A stretch of 64,000 nt of DNA, taken from the NCBI GenBank assembly GCA_009691245.1, contig SHUM01000001.1, forward strand, positions 1 to 64,000, given 5' to 3'. Positions 44,216-53,001 of the stretch are shown here, one piece after another (the stretch's first letter is position 1; every line of letters starts with the position of its first letter). The DNA is from Acidobacteriota bacterium (GTDB taxonomy: Bacteria; Acidobacteriota; Terriglobia; 2-12-FULL-54-10). The notes under the pieces were generated by a model that made no database searches, was not told the DNA's origin, and worked only from the letters and a program-made list of their open reading frames with translations. A program made the position numbers and the translations under genes.

Positions 44216-45046
44216 ATGGAGCAACCATCCAAACCGCAATTCGATATGCCCTGGCGCAACGGCAATACATTCTTCCTGATCGCGGGGCCGTGCGTGATTG
44301 AGAGCGACGCGCATGTGCTGCGCATGGCCCGCGAGATCAGCGCCATCGCCAAGCGGCTGGGCGTGCCGTATATCTTCAAGGCGTCGTTTGACAAGGCCAA
44401 CCGCACCAGCGTGCACTCTTACCGCGGGCCTGGCTTGGAGAAGGGTCTTGCCGCGCTGAAGCGCGTGAAGGATGAGACGGGCCTGCCGATCCTCACCGAC
44501 ATTCATGAAGCGGGGCAGGCTGCGCCCGTGGCGGAGGTCTGCGACGTGATCCAGATTCCCGCGTTCCTGTGCCGCCAGACCGATCTGCTCGTCGCGGCGG
44601 GCCAGACCGGCGCGGTGGTGAATCTGAAGAAGGGGCAGTTCGTCTCGCCGCAGGAATTCCTGCACGCCATCGAGAAAGTGGTCAGCACGGGCAACAAGAA
44701 GATCATCCTCACCGAGCGCGGGTCATCATTCGGCTATAATAATTTGGTTGTGGATATGCGTTCGCTCCCCGTCATGCGCAAGACCGGCTATCCCGTGGTG
44801 CTGGACGTTACGCACAGCGTGCAGTTGCCCGGTGGCGCTGGCAATGCCAGCGGCGGGCAGCCCGAGTTCATCGAGCCGCTGGCGCGCGCCGGCGTGGCGG
44901 CGGGCCTCGACGGCATCTTCATGGAAGTCCATGACAACCCCGCCGAGGCGCTCTCGGATGGATCGAATGCCCTGCCGCTTGCGCAACTGGAGCCGCTGCT
45001 CGAACGCTTGTTGGCGATTGATCGTGTCGTCCGCCCCTGGCTGTGA
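44216..45046 (+). CDS. kdsA: 3-deoxy-8-phosphooctulonate synthase
   Basis: 276 residues from the second of two adjacent ATGs (44216, GAGG 5 bases before; 44213 is the other). Conserved IAGPCVIES (C26), [27 protein letters not shown] and [19 protein letters not shown]. The cysteine in GPCVIES, in place of the Asn of the E. coli enzyme, indicates the metal-dependent class. It condenses PEP with arabinose 5-phosphate for lipid A/LPS. First gene of kdsA-kdsD-kdsC. Confidence 0.93.
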   Translation: MEQPSKPQFDMPWRNGNTFFLIAGPCVIESDAHVLRMAREISAIAKRLGVPYIFKASFDKANRTSVHSYRGPGLEKGLAALKRVKDETGLPILTDIHEAGQAAPVAEVCDVIQIPAFLCRQTDLLVAAGQTGAVVNLKKGQFVSPQEFLHAIEKVVSTGNKKIILTERGSSFGYNNLVVDMRSLPVMRKTGYPVVLDVTHSVQLPGGAGNASGGQPEFIEPLARAGVAAGLDGIFMEVHDNPAEALSDGSNALPLAQLEPLLERLLAIDRVVRPWL

Positions 45047-45064
45047 TTCCGGCGCCCTGGCGGT

Positions 45065-45210
45065 AACAGTGCCGCGCGCGTAAGCAAGCGGACCCCTGCA
45101 AAAGTGACGAGTGACAAGTGACGAGTGACAAGATTTCCAGACCAGCATCAAAGCGTATAAAGTCCCGAGCGGCGCGCTCGCGACTTGTCACTCGTCGCTC
45201 GTCACTCGCC
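45065..45210. repeat. mixed repeat: family A' half element and heptamer inverted repeat
   Basis: 45065-45095 matches one arm of the 13219 element. 45103-45131 carries repeats of gtgacgagtgacaa, and 45183-45208 carries them inverted, with 24 of 26 positions pairing. The second arm lies within the kdsD frame. Confidence 0.7.
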
Positions 45211-46170
45211 TCACCCATCGCCACCGCGCGCGAAGTTCTGCGCACCGAAGCCGCGGCCATCTCCGCGCTGCTGCGCCGCTTGAATGGTGAGTTTGAGACA
45301 GCCGTTGAGTTGCTCGCCGCCACCAAGGGCCGCGTGATCGTAACTGGCATGGGCAAGAGCGGCTTGATCGCGCAGAAGATCGCCGCAACATTTTCCAGCA
45401 CCGGCACACCGTCCTTCTTTCTCCATCCGGCTGAGGCCATCCACGGCGACCTGGGAAAACTCGTCGAAGGCGACCTGGTGCTGGCGCTTTCCTACAGCGG
45501 CGAGACCGAGGAGTTGCTGCGCCTGCTGGAGCGCATCAAGCGGCTGGGCATCCCGTTGATCGGCATGACCGGCGGCCTGAAGTCCACGCTGGCCCGCGCG
45601 TCTGACGTGCTGCTCGACGTCAGCATCCGCAAGGAAGCCTGCTCGATGAACCTCGCACCCACAGCCAGCACTACGGCGTCGCTGGCGCTCGGCGACGCGC
45701 TGGCTGTGGCGCTGCTGGAGCGCAAAGGGTTCCGCGAGGATCATTTCGCCGAGCTGCATCCGGGAGGCGAGCTGGGCCGCCGCATCCGCCGCGTCGAGCA
45801 ATTGATGCACACCGGCAAGGCGGTGCCGATTGTCTTGCAAACCACGCCGATGGCGAAGGTCATCGCCGAAATATCCCGCACAGGATTTGGCTTGGCCCTG
45901 GTGGCGGATCAACAGAAACGCCTGGCTGGCGTCATCACAGATGGCGACTTGCGGCGCTGGTTCCCCAAATCTCCGGGCGACTGGCGGGGCCGCACGGCGC
46001 GCGATTGCATGAAGGCGAATCCCACGACCATTGGACGCGACGAGATCGCCACGCGCGCGCTGAAGCTGATGGAGTCGAAGAAGATTACGGCGTTGCCGGT
46101 AGTCGATGCGCGCGGCCGCATCGAAGGATTGCTCCACCTGCACGATCTGTGGAGAACGCAGTGGATTTGA
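45118..46170 (+). CDS. kdsD: arabinose-5-phosphate isomerase
   Basis: 350 residues. SIS domain (about 65-205) with TGMGKSGLIAQKIAATFSSTGTPSFFLH and SYSGETEELL; two CBS domains follow (GLALVADQQKRLAGVITDGDLRR and TALPVVDARGRIEGLLHLHD). It makes arabinose 5-phosphate from ribulose 5-phosphate for KdsA. The GTG at 45118 is the only start found, and it lies in a gtgacga/gtgacaa tandem repeat. The first 36 residues come from this repeat and its inverted arm. Confidence 0.92.
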   Translation: MTSDKISRPASKRIKSRAARSRLVTRRSSLASPIATAREVLRTEAAAISALLRRLNGEFETAVELLAATKGRVIVTGMGKSGLIAQKIAATFSSTGTPSFFLHPAEAIHGDLGKLVEGDLVLALSYSGETEELLRLLERIKRLGIPLIGMTGGLKSTLARASDVLLDVSIRKEACSMNLAPTASTTASLALGDALAVALLERKGFREDHFAELHPGGELGRRIRRVEQLMHTGKAVPIVLQTTPMAKVIAEISRTGFGLALVADQQKRLAGVITDGDLRRWFPKSPGDWRGRTARDCMKANPTTIGRDEIATRALKLMESKKITALPVVDARGRIEGLLHLHDLWRTQWI

Positions 46171-46174
46171 GAAC

Positions 46175-46300
46175 AGGATTAAAGAACGAAGCAAAGAAAG
46201 CAGAGGAGGCAGAGGAAACGCAACAGCACGAAACGCGGGAGATGACGAGCAAGCAATCTTTTGCTTTCTCTGCCTCCTTTGCTTCCTCTACTTCCTGAAG
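46175..46300. repeat. purine-rich inverted repeat (family C)
   Basis: agcaaagaaagcagaggagg near 46190-46209 is inversely repeated near 46262-46296 (tttctctgcctcc...). It fills the whole kdsD-kdsC spacer inside the operon. Confidence 0.6.
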
Positions 46301-46307
46301 GTCATCC

Positions 46308-46862
46308 ATGCCTCTACAACTCCAAACTCCCGACGCCGTGGAGCGCGCCAAGCGCGTGGAGTTCATTCTCATGGATGTCGATGGCGTGATGACAGACGGG
46401 CGGATTTATCTGATCCCCGACGGCAGCGGCGGCTGTCGCGAGATGAAAACGTTTGACGTCTCTGACGGCGTGGCCATCACCTTCGCGCATCGCGTGGGCC
46501 TGCGCACCGGCATCCTCACCGGCCGCGCCTCCGACAGCGTTACCTGGCGCGCCAAGGATTTGGGCATCAGCATCGTCGAGCAGGGCAGCCACAACAAGAT
46601 CGAGTCGTACATCAAGCTGCTTGACGAACACGAGCTGACCGATGCGATCCTCTGCTACATCGGCGACGATTGGCAGGACCTGCCCATGATGCGCCGCGCC
46701 GCCCTCGCCGTGGCCCCGGCCAACGCCTGCGATGACGTCAAGAAGGTCGCCCACATCGTGACAGAAAAGTCCGGCGGTCGCGGCGCGGTCCGCGAGGCCA
46801 TCGAGTTCATCCTCAAGGCGCAGAACAAGTGGGACGACGCCGTGAAGCGTTATTTGGATTAG
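46308..46862 (+). CDS. kdsC: KDO-8-phosphate phosphatase
   Basis: 184 residues, HAD fold without cap. ILMDVDGVMTDGRIYL, ILTGRASDSV, and CYIGDDWQDLPMMRRAALAVAPANA are the KdsC motifs. It removes phosphate from KDO-8-P. Ends the kds operon; its stop overlaps the convergent DinB-like gene by 4 bp. Confidence 0.93.
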   Translation: MPLQLQTPDAVERAKRVEFILMDVDGVMTDGRIYLIPDGSGGCREMKTFDVSDGVAITFAHRVGLRTGILTGRASDSVTWRAKDLGISIVEQGSHNKIESYIKLLDEHELTDAILCYIGDDWQDLPMMRRAALAVAPANACDDVKKVAHIVTEKSGGRGAVREAIEFILKAQNKWDDAVKRYLD

Positions 46863-47329
46863 AGTTTCTTGAGCAGTGCGATCTGCCCGGCGTGGTAGAC
46901 GTCGTGGTCGACCACGCCGGCCGCCAGATCACCAAACTTCCACGGCGTGCCCGCGAGCGGTTCCGCCAGCCGAGCATCTTCGATACCACTCAGCACATCC
47001 AGCAACTCAGCCTGACTTCTCTCCAGCCGCGCCAGCGCTGCGTCCCACGCCACCTGCCCCTCGCCCTGCGGTTTGGGCCAATCCACGTTCGCGGGAATCT
47101 CTCCGGCTGGCTCGCCCAGCACGCGGCTGCGCACGATCGACTTCCACGCCAAGATGTGCAGCACGAGTTCAATAATCGAGTGTGCATTGCCGTGCCGCTG
47201 ATGCGCCTGTTTAGCCGTGATGCCCGCCAGCACTTCCTTCACCGCTGGCCCATGCCACGACGGCCCTTCGTAGGCGCGGCGAATCTGTTCCCCGATTCTT
47301 TCGACCTCAACCCGTGCTGCGTTGTTCAT
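46859..47329 (-). CDS. DinB-like protein
   Basis: 156 residues from the ATG at 47329. A four-helix DinB/YfiT type: HSIIELVLHILAWK in the first part and VVDHDVYHAGQIALL at the end supply conserved histidines. Family members bind metal or act as thiol transferases; the role here is unknown. Confidence 0.8.
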   Translation of the reverse strand: MNNAARVEVERIGEQIRRAYEGPSWHGPAVKEVLAGITAKQAHQRHGNAHSIIELVLHILAWKSIVRSRVLGEPAGEIPANVDWPKPQGEGQVAWDAALARLERSQAELLDVLSGIEDARLAEPLAGTPWKFGDLAAGVVDHDVYHAGQIALLKKL

Positions 47330-47387
47330 AAGATAACCAAGTATCGCTAGCAACTGTGGTTAGATTGCAAGATGCTATCGGCCAGGC

Positions 47388-48413
47388 TCAGTATTGAGTA
47401 GACTCCAGATCGAAGCTTGATGGAAAATCAAAGTTTTCGTCTAAAACTTCTAGCAGGTTTATTTGATTTCGCCATAAAGTAGGAGTTTTCTTGGCTGCCA
47501 GCCAAAACAACTTTCTCTGCGAGTCTGTCCCGAACTGCTCAAACAGTAATGGCTCGGAAAAAATTTTAGTATAGACATTTGAAGTCAGAAGTTCTGCCTG
47601 AACAACGCGCTGCCATACAAGCCGTTTTCGGTCCCTTTCAGGACGGTCCGCAAAGAACACCTCAGCTATCTCTATCATATGCTCCGTGTGGTTACGTATT
47701 CTGTACAGGTCCTGTAGTAACCGGTGTGAGGTGCCGGATCGTCCAGTAAAAAGCTCGCAGTGGTTTGCAAATCCATTGGCGTTACATCCTTTGTCGGGAG
47801 GGACCAATGCTTCCAGCGACCTTATACACTGATGCAATCTTTCATCCCCGAATTTTTCCTCAGTTGCAATGCGCCACGCACCAAACCCTCTTCTTAATCG
47901 AAATGTATCATCGCTCTGGTAAACGGATTTTATCGCTGGAAGCATTCCAATGGCCTGCCGAATTTGGTCGACGTTCAAAGGTTTGGCGAAAACGTATGGA
48001 TTCTTCCGCTCAAGAATACGGTCGCTTGATGACACATTGTATAAGTCTCCCCCATACTTCGCTCCCGTTATGAAGAATCCCTTTCCATAGTCTGGAAAAC
48101 CTTGAAGAAAGATTGCACTGAGTAGCATGTGAAGTTCCACTTGCAATTTGTGGAGATGCTGGTAAAGCGGGTCCGGATTGGATATTTCCCTTACAATGCC
48201 CAGTGCGAAGTTGCTGGTTGCAATCTGGCGGGACCGTTCGTGTCCGACCCAGGGAACCCAATCTATTCCGATATCATTATGGGGATTGCAAAGGACGCAG
48301 AATTCACTGCCCAATTCGATCGGACTCGCAAAGTCTGGCACTTTCGTTGCATTTGTAAGAACAACGAAAGAAAATACATGGTTATCGGGAATTGAGAAAC
48401 CACTTCCCATCAT
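47388..48413 (-). CDS. HEPN-motif protein, possible defence ribonuclease
   Basis: 341 residues, no signal peptide. The second half contains a helical stretch (LHQCIRSLEALVPPDKG) and LLQDLYRIRNHTEHM, in which R240-N241-H-T-E-H245 fits the catalytic R-x4-H HEPN motif with the favoured Asn after Arg. The layout resembles Apea-like HEPN proteins. The N half (CVLCNPHN, IDWVPWVG) has no match I can name. The start (MMGSG) abuts the coxM stop directly (TGAATGATG). Its GC is lower than that of the flanks, suggesting acquisition. Activity unproven. Confidence 0.55.
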   Translation of the reverse strand: MMGSGFSIPDNHVFSFVVLTNATKVPDFASPIELGSEFCVLCNPHNDIGIDWVPWVGHERSRQIATSNFALGIVREISNPDPLYQHLHKLQVELHMLLSAIFLQGFPDYGKGFFITGAKYGGDLYNVSSSDRILERKNPYVFAKPLNVDQIRQAIGMLPAIKSVYQSDDTFRLRRGFGAWRIATEEKFGDERLHQCIRSLEALVPPDKGCNANGFANHCELFTGRSGTSHRLLQDLYRIRNHTEHMIEIAEVFFADRPERDRKRLVWQRVVQAELLTSNVYTKIFSEPLLFEQFGTDSQRKLFWLAAKKTPTLWRNQINLLEVLDENFDFPSSFDLESTQY

Positions 48414-49295
48414 TCAACCTCGAGTCCGGGCAAGAGATTTCAGCAGCGCGCGCCGGGTGATCACGCAAGCCATGTCGCGGCGGTAGTCCGCGCTGGCGTG
48501 GATGTCGGAGAGTGGGTCAATGCCGTCGGCGGCATGTTGCGACGCGGAGGCAATTAACGAATCGCCAGCCACTTCACCTAGCAGCTTTGCTTCCACCGTC
48601 ATCGCGCGGTAGGGAACACCGTTGACTCCGGTGATGGCCACGCGAGCGTGCGTGATTTTTTTCGATGCGTCCAATGAAATGAGCGCCGCGGCGCCGGCGA
48701 TGGCGAAGCCGGAGGCCTGCTGGCGCAACTTCACGTAAGCGGTTCCGGTGCGCGGGCCGAAGCGCGCGCGCATGTCCGAGAGACGAACCGCGGTCAGGAT
48801 TTCATCGGGCTGGAGCGCGCTGGTCATCAAGTCCACAAAGAAGTCTTGTGCCGCCACCACGCGTTCGCCGGCCTTGCCGCGAATCACCATCTGCGCGTCC
48901 AAGGCGAGCGCGGCGGCGGGGAAATCCCCCGCGGCGTCGGCGTGGACGAGGCTGCCGCCGATGGTTCCGCGATTGCGCACCTGCACGTCGCCAATCTCCG
49001 CGGCGGTCTCCGCCAAGAGTGGCGCGGCGCGACGCAGCAGCTCCGACCGCTCGATCTCGACATGACGCAGCAAGCTGCCGATCTCAATCGCCGCACCGTG
49101 TTCATGGATGCCGTGCAACTCTTCGAGCCGCCCGATATCCAGCACAAAGCGGGGAAAGACCAGCCGCAACTTCAGCAGCGGGATCAGGCTCTGCCCTCCT
49201 GCGAGCACCTTGGTGTCCTCGGGATGATGGGCGAGGAACTGCAACGCCTCATCGAGGCTGGCCGGGCGGACGTAAGTGAATGGCGCGGGGAACAT
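48414..49295 (-). CDS. coxM: FAD-binding medium subunit of molybdenum hydroxylase
   Basis: 293 residues from the ATG at 49295. FAD-binding motifs KVLAGGQSLIPLLKLRL and VRNRGTIGGSLVHADAAGD are intact. It passes electrons from the large subunit to acceptors. Order S-L-M on this strand. The gap to coxL contains a purine-rich tandem repeat. Confidence 0.92.
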   Translation of the reverse strand: MFPAPFTYVRPASLDEALQFLAHHPEDTKVLAGGQSLIPLLKLRLVFPRFVLDIGRLEELHGIHEHGAAIEIGSLLRHVEIERSELLRRAAPLLAETAAEIGDVQVRNRGTIGGSLVHADAAGDFPAAALALDAQMVIRGKAGERVVAAQDFFVDLMTSALQPDEILTAVRLSDMRARFGPRTGTAYVKLRQQASGFAIAGAAALISLDASKKITHARVAITGVNGVPYRAMTVEAKLLGEVAGDSLIASASQHAADGIDPLSDIHASADYRRDMACVITRRALLKSLARTRG

Positions 49296-49300
49296 AAGAG

Positions 49301-49442
49301 CTAGAAGACAGGAGACAGAAGACAGGAGACAGAATGAAAACCAGGTCGCCACGCCGTCAATCTGCGTGCGATGAATGCGCCTTGATGAAGATTGGGTGCG
49401 CTCATATTTTGACTCCTGTCTCCTGACTTCTGTCTTCTGCTG
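49301..49442. repeat. gacagaag/aggagac tandem repeat arms
   Basis: agacaggagacagaagacag and neighbours at about 49304-49332 face an inverted copy at 49410-49442 (cctgtctcctgacttctgtc). The second arm is inside the 3' end of coxL. Confidence 0.7.
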
Positions 49443-51840
49443 TTCTCATCTCCTTCCAGATTTTTTCGGGCTTCAGGGGCATGTCGATGTGGCGCACGCC
49501 GAAAGGCGCGAGGGCGTCCATCACCGCGTTGACCACGGCGGGCGTGGCGCCGATCGTGCCAGACTCGCCCACGCCTTTCACGCCGAGCAGATTGGCCTCG
49601 GTCGGCGTGTTGCTGCGCGTGCAGTGGTAGGGCGGAGTGTGCGCGGCGTGCGGCAGCGCGTAGTCCATGAACTCGCCGGTCAGCATCTGCCCGTTCTCGT
49701 CGAAGAGCATCTCTTCGTAGAGCGCCTGGCCGATGCCCTGCGCGATGCCGCCCTGAATTTGCCCCTCCACCAGGAGCGGATTGATCACGCGACCGCAATC
49801 GTCAACGGCGTAATAGTCGAGCAGCTTCACCTCGCCGGTGTCGCGGTCCACCTCCACCACGCACAGGTGCGCGCCGCTGGGGAAGGTGAGCGAGCGCGGG
49901 TTGTAGAAGCTGTTGGCTTCCAGGCCCGGTTCGACGCCACGCGGCAGATGGCGTGCGCGATACGCTGCTTGCGCCACCTCATCAATGGTTATTGATTTGC
50001 TCGGCGCGCCCTTTACGAGCAACTCTCCGCCACGCCAGATCATGCGTTCAGGTTTAGTCTCCAGCAGGTGCGCGGCGATGGCGGTGATCTTCTCCTTCAG
50101 CTTGCGGCAGGAGAGCAGGATCGCGCTGCCGCCCACCGATGTGTTGCGGCTCCCGAATGTCCCGATGCCGGCCGCCACTACCAGAGTATCGCCGTGGATC
50201 ACCGCGATGCGATCCATCGGCACGCCCAACTCATCGGCCACAATCTGCGAGAAGGTGGTCTCTTCACCCTGCCCGTGCGGTGATGTGCCGGTGAGAACTG
50301 TAACGCGTCCCGACGGCTCGACGCGCACCGTGGCGGACTCCCATCCTCCGCCGGGAGGCTTGCCGCTGGTGGGGCCGGGGCCGCAGTTCTCGACATAGCT
50401 GGCGATGCCGATGCCCATCAGCCGGCCCTCGGCGCGCCACGCCGCCTGCTTGCGGCGCAAATCGTCGTAGCCCGCCGCATCCATCACGGAGCGCAGGTCG
50501 CGCGGGTAGTTGCCCGTATCATAGACGCGGCCCGTCGGCGTGATGAACGGCAGGTCCTGCGGAGTGATCAAATTTTTGCGGCGCAGCGCCACCGGGTCCA
50601 TACCCATCTGCTGCGCGGCGATGTCCATCATGCGCTCGATCAGGAAAATCGCCTCGGGCCGCCCCGCGCCGCGATAGGCGTCAGTAGACATCTTGTTGGT
50701 GAAGACTTCAGTTACGCCGAAGGAGTACGCCGGAATCTTATAGCAGCCCGAGCCGAGGTTCGCCGTGGAAGTGGGACCGACGGCGGTGAACATATGGAAG
50801 TAGGCTCCGGCATCAAAGATGCTCCGGCAGCGCATGCCGCGGATGCGCCCGTCTTTGGCGAACGCCATCTCCACCTTCTGCACCTGAGCACGACCATGCG
50901 TGGTGGTCCGCATATTCTCGCGCCGCGACTCGGCCCACTTCACGGGCCGACGCAGCTTCATCGCCAGAAATGGCGCGAGCGCGTCTTCGGGATAAACGTT
51001 CAGCTTGCTGCCGAAGCCGCCGCCGACGTCCGGCGCGATCACGCGCATACGATTGTCGGGAATCTGCAAAGTGATCGCGAGAAAATTGCGTAACAAGTGC
51101 GGGATCTGCGTGGAAGTCCACAGCGTGAGCGTGCCGTCGCTTGGCTGGAAACTCGCGAGTACCGCGCGGCACTCCATGGCGGAGGGGGCCAGCCGCTGAT
51201 TCACGATGCGCGCTTTCACGATGTGATCGGCGTGGCGAAATGCTTCCAGCACATCTCCGGAAACTACGGAGTAGGTTCCGCCAACATTGTTTTGCAGTTC
51301 TTCGTGCAGGCGCGGCGCGTCTTTCTCCAAGGCTTTCTCGGCGTCGATCACTACCGGCAGCGGCTCGTACTCAATATCAATCAATTCGACTGCGTCGCGC
51401 GCCGTGTAAGCGTCTTCGGCCACCACGGCGGCCACTGGTTCACCCGCATACCGCACGCGGTCCACGGCAAGGAAGTAATGCAGCGGGTACTTGAAATCAG
51501 GCATGCGCGCCAGGACAGGAATGACGCCGAGCGCATCCTTCACGTCCGGGCCGGTCAGAACATCGAGTACGCCCGGTAGCGCGCGAGCACGGCTGGCATC
51601 GACGCGTACGATGCGGGCGTGCGCGTAGGGGCTGCGCAGCATCGCCATGTGGACGGTGTCGGCCAGACGAATGTCATCGACGAACTGTCCCTGCCCGGTG
51701 AGTAGGCGCTGGTCCTCCTTGCGCAGAATGGACTGGCCGGAGAATGGTGCGGAGCGAGTCGCCGCTGTCTTTGCAGGGGATGCGCCGTTGCTTCGCTTCG
51801 CGGAATTGGTTTTGCGGGCGGGACGCTTGCTGGTGGCCAT
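49402..51840 (-). CDS. coxL: molybdopterin large subunit, form II CoxL-like
   Basis: 812 residues. The N-terminal Lys/Ala-rich tail of about 35 residues is followed by the molybdenum hydroxylase chain: RYAGEPVAAVVAE, APDVGGGFGSKLNVYPED, and near the end GVGESGTIGATPAVVNAV. The active-site loop reads AYRGAGR, the form II signature, not AYXCSFR of true form I CO dehydrogenases. Substrate may be CO, aldehydes or purines; this cannot be decided. The last 12 residues and the stop are encoded by a tandem repeat. Confidence 0.92.
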   Translation of the reverse strand: MATSKRPARKTNSAKRSNGASPAKTAATRSAPFSGQSILRKEDQRLLTGQGQFVDDIRLADTVHMAMLRSPYAHARIVRVDASRARALPGVLDVLTGPDVKDALGVIPVLARMPDFKYPLHYFLAVDRVRYAGEPVAAVVAEDAYTARDAVELIDIEYEPLPVVIDAEKALEKDAPRLHEELQNNVGGTYSVVSGDVLEAFRHADHIVKARIVNQRLAPSAMECRAVLASFQPSDGTLTLWTSTQIPHLLRNFLAITLQIPDNRMRVIAPDVGGGFGSKLNVYPEDALAPFLAMKLRRPVKWAESRRENMRTTTHGRAQVQKVEMAFAKDGRIRGMRCRSIFDAGAYFHMFTAVGPTSTANLGSGCYKIPAYSFGVTEVFTNKMSTDAYRGAGRPEAIFLIERMMDIAAQQMGMDPVALRRKNLITPQDLPFITPTGRVYDTGNYPRDLRSVMDAAGYDDLRRKQAAWRAEGRLMGIGIASYVENCGPGPTSGKPPGGGWESATVRVEPSGRVTVLTGTSPHGQGEETTFSQIVADELGVPMDRIAVIHGDTLVVAAGIGTFGSRNTSVGGSAILLSCRKLKEKITAIAAHLLETKPERMIWRGGELLVKGAPSKSITIDEVAQAAYRARHLPRGVEPGLEANSFYNPRSLTFPSGAHLCVVEVDRDTGEVKLLDYYAVDDCGRVINPLLVEGQIQGGIAQGIGQALYEEMLFDENGQMLTGEFMDYALPHAAHTPPYHCTRSNTPTEANLLGVKGVGESGTIGATPAVVNAVMDALAPFGVRHIDMPLKPEKIWKEMRTAEDRSQETGVKI

Positions 51841-51842
51841 GG

Positions 51843-52388
51843 TTATTTACTGGCCTCCTGGTCTTTCTTGCTCGCGATTGCCTTGCTGGGAGCCGCCGCA
51901 GGCAGGGATTGGGCCGCGCGGCGCACCGCCGCGATGATCATCTGGTATCCAGTGCAGCGGCAGAGATTGCCATCGATGCCGCGGCAAATTTCATCGTCGG
52001 AGGGATGTGGATGATGAGTCAACAGATCGTGAGCGGCCATCAGCATTCCCGGCGTGCAGAAACCGCACTGCAAGCCGTGTTCTTCCTTGAAGGCACGCTG
52101 CAGCGGATCGAGCGTGCCGGCTACAGCGAGCGACTCAACGGTCCGCACCTCGCATTCGTCGGCTTGCGCGGTCAGGAGCAGGCAGGACTTCACCGCCTCG
52201 CCGTTCAGATGAATCGTGCAGGCGCCGCACAGTCCGGTCTCGCAGCCAATGTGCGTGCCCGTGAGGCCCAACCCGTCGCGCAGATAATGGACCAACAGCA
52301 GGCGCGGCTCCACCTCGGAGCGATGCCGCACGCCATTCACGCTAATCTCGACGGGAATTTTCAAGCTGTCTCCGCAATTGGTTGGCAC
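51843..52388 (-). CDS. coxS: 2Fe-2S small subunit of molybdenum hydroxylase
   Basis: 181 residues, GTG start. The plant-type 2Fe-2S cysteines (HIGCETGLCGACTIHLNG) and the second cluster (GLQCGFCTPGM, GNLCRCTGYQ) are complete. A Lys/Ala-rich tail of about 20 residues ends the protein. First gene of coxS-coxL-coxM; 2 bp separate it from coxL. Confidence 0.93.
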   Translation of the reverse strand: MPTNCGDSLKIPVEISVNGVRHRSEVEPRLLLVHYLRDGLGLTGTHIGCETGLCGACTIHLNGEAVKSCLLLTAQADECEVRTVESLAVAGTLDPLQRAFKEEHGLQCGFCTPGMLMAAHDLLTHHPHPSDDEICRGIDGNLCRCTGYQMIIAAVRRAAQSLPAAAPSKAIASKKDQEASK

Positions 52389-52458
52389 TGGCTACGCCAT
52401 CCATTAACAACGAACCTATTGAACATAACGGGCGGCTCCAGCAAATTCAAGAGCGGCA

Positions 52459-53001
52459 TCATGGGCAGCCGAGTTTCCGCGCCCACGGTTCCGCGCCAAA
52501 GGCGCTGGCGCGACAGAATCGCCGATACAGTTGCGCGTGCCCGGAGCGAATCATCCGCGCATTAACATTTTCATCGCCGCAGCGCACCACGGCTAGCGTG
52601 CGTCCGTAATTGTCGCGGGGCTGGCGGGCATCGGGCCATGCCGCCGCAAGCGTACCCGGCTGACACAGTCGCGCAAGTAGTTGCGTGGCGGCGGGGCCCT
52701 CGGATGTGTCGCGCTCTGGGGCGTCCACCAGCACCAATCGCACGCGGCGGTCAGCAATGTCGAGGGTGTCTCCGTCAATTACGCGCGTTACCGGACCGGA
52801 GAAACAATCCCCGGAATCGCCACAAGCATTCGCGCTGGCAGAGGTGCGGGTTGTCGCGGGCACATCGTGCACGGTTTGATCCGCAGGATAAAAGTGAAAG
52901 CGATAGGCGACCACGCCCAGACCGATCAACAGCAGGATCAGCTTGCGCGAACTAATAAGGCTTCTTCGCTGACCATCCCGCCTTATCTCACCATGTGCCA
53001 T
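52459..53001 (-). CDS. thermonuclease-like (SNase-fold) protein with membrane anchor
   Basis: 180 residues. One N-terminal membrane helix (about 20-35), a linker, then the SNase domain with RVIDGDTLDIADRRVRLVLVDAPERD and DNYGRTLAVV, which contain the catalytic Arg and Glu. It probably acts outside the cytoplasmic membrane on nucleic acid. The start overlaps the M48 stop (TGATG). Confidence 0.85.
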   Translation of the reverse strand: MAHGEIRRDGQRRSLISSRKLILLLIGLGVVAYRFHFYPADQTVHDVPATTRTSASANACGDSGDCFSGPVTRVIDGDTLDIADRRVRLVLVDAPERDTSEGPAATQLLARLCQPGTLAAAWPDARQPRDNYGRTLAVVRCGDENVNARMIRSGHAQLYRRFCRASAFGAEPWARKLGCP

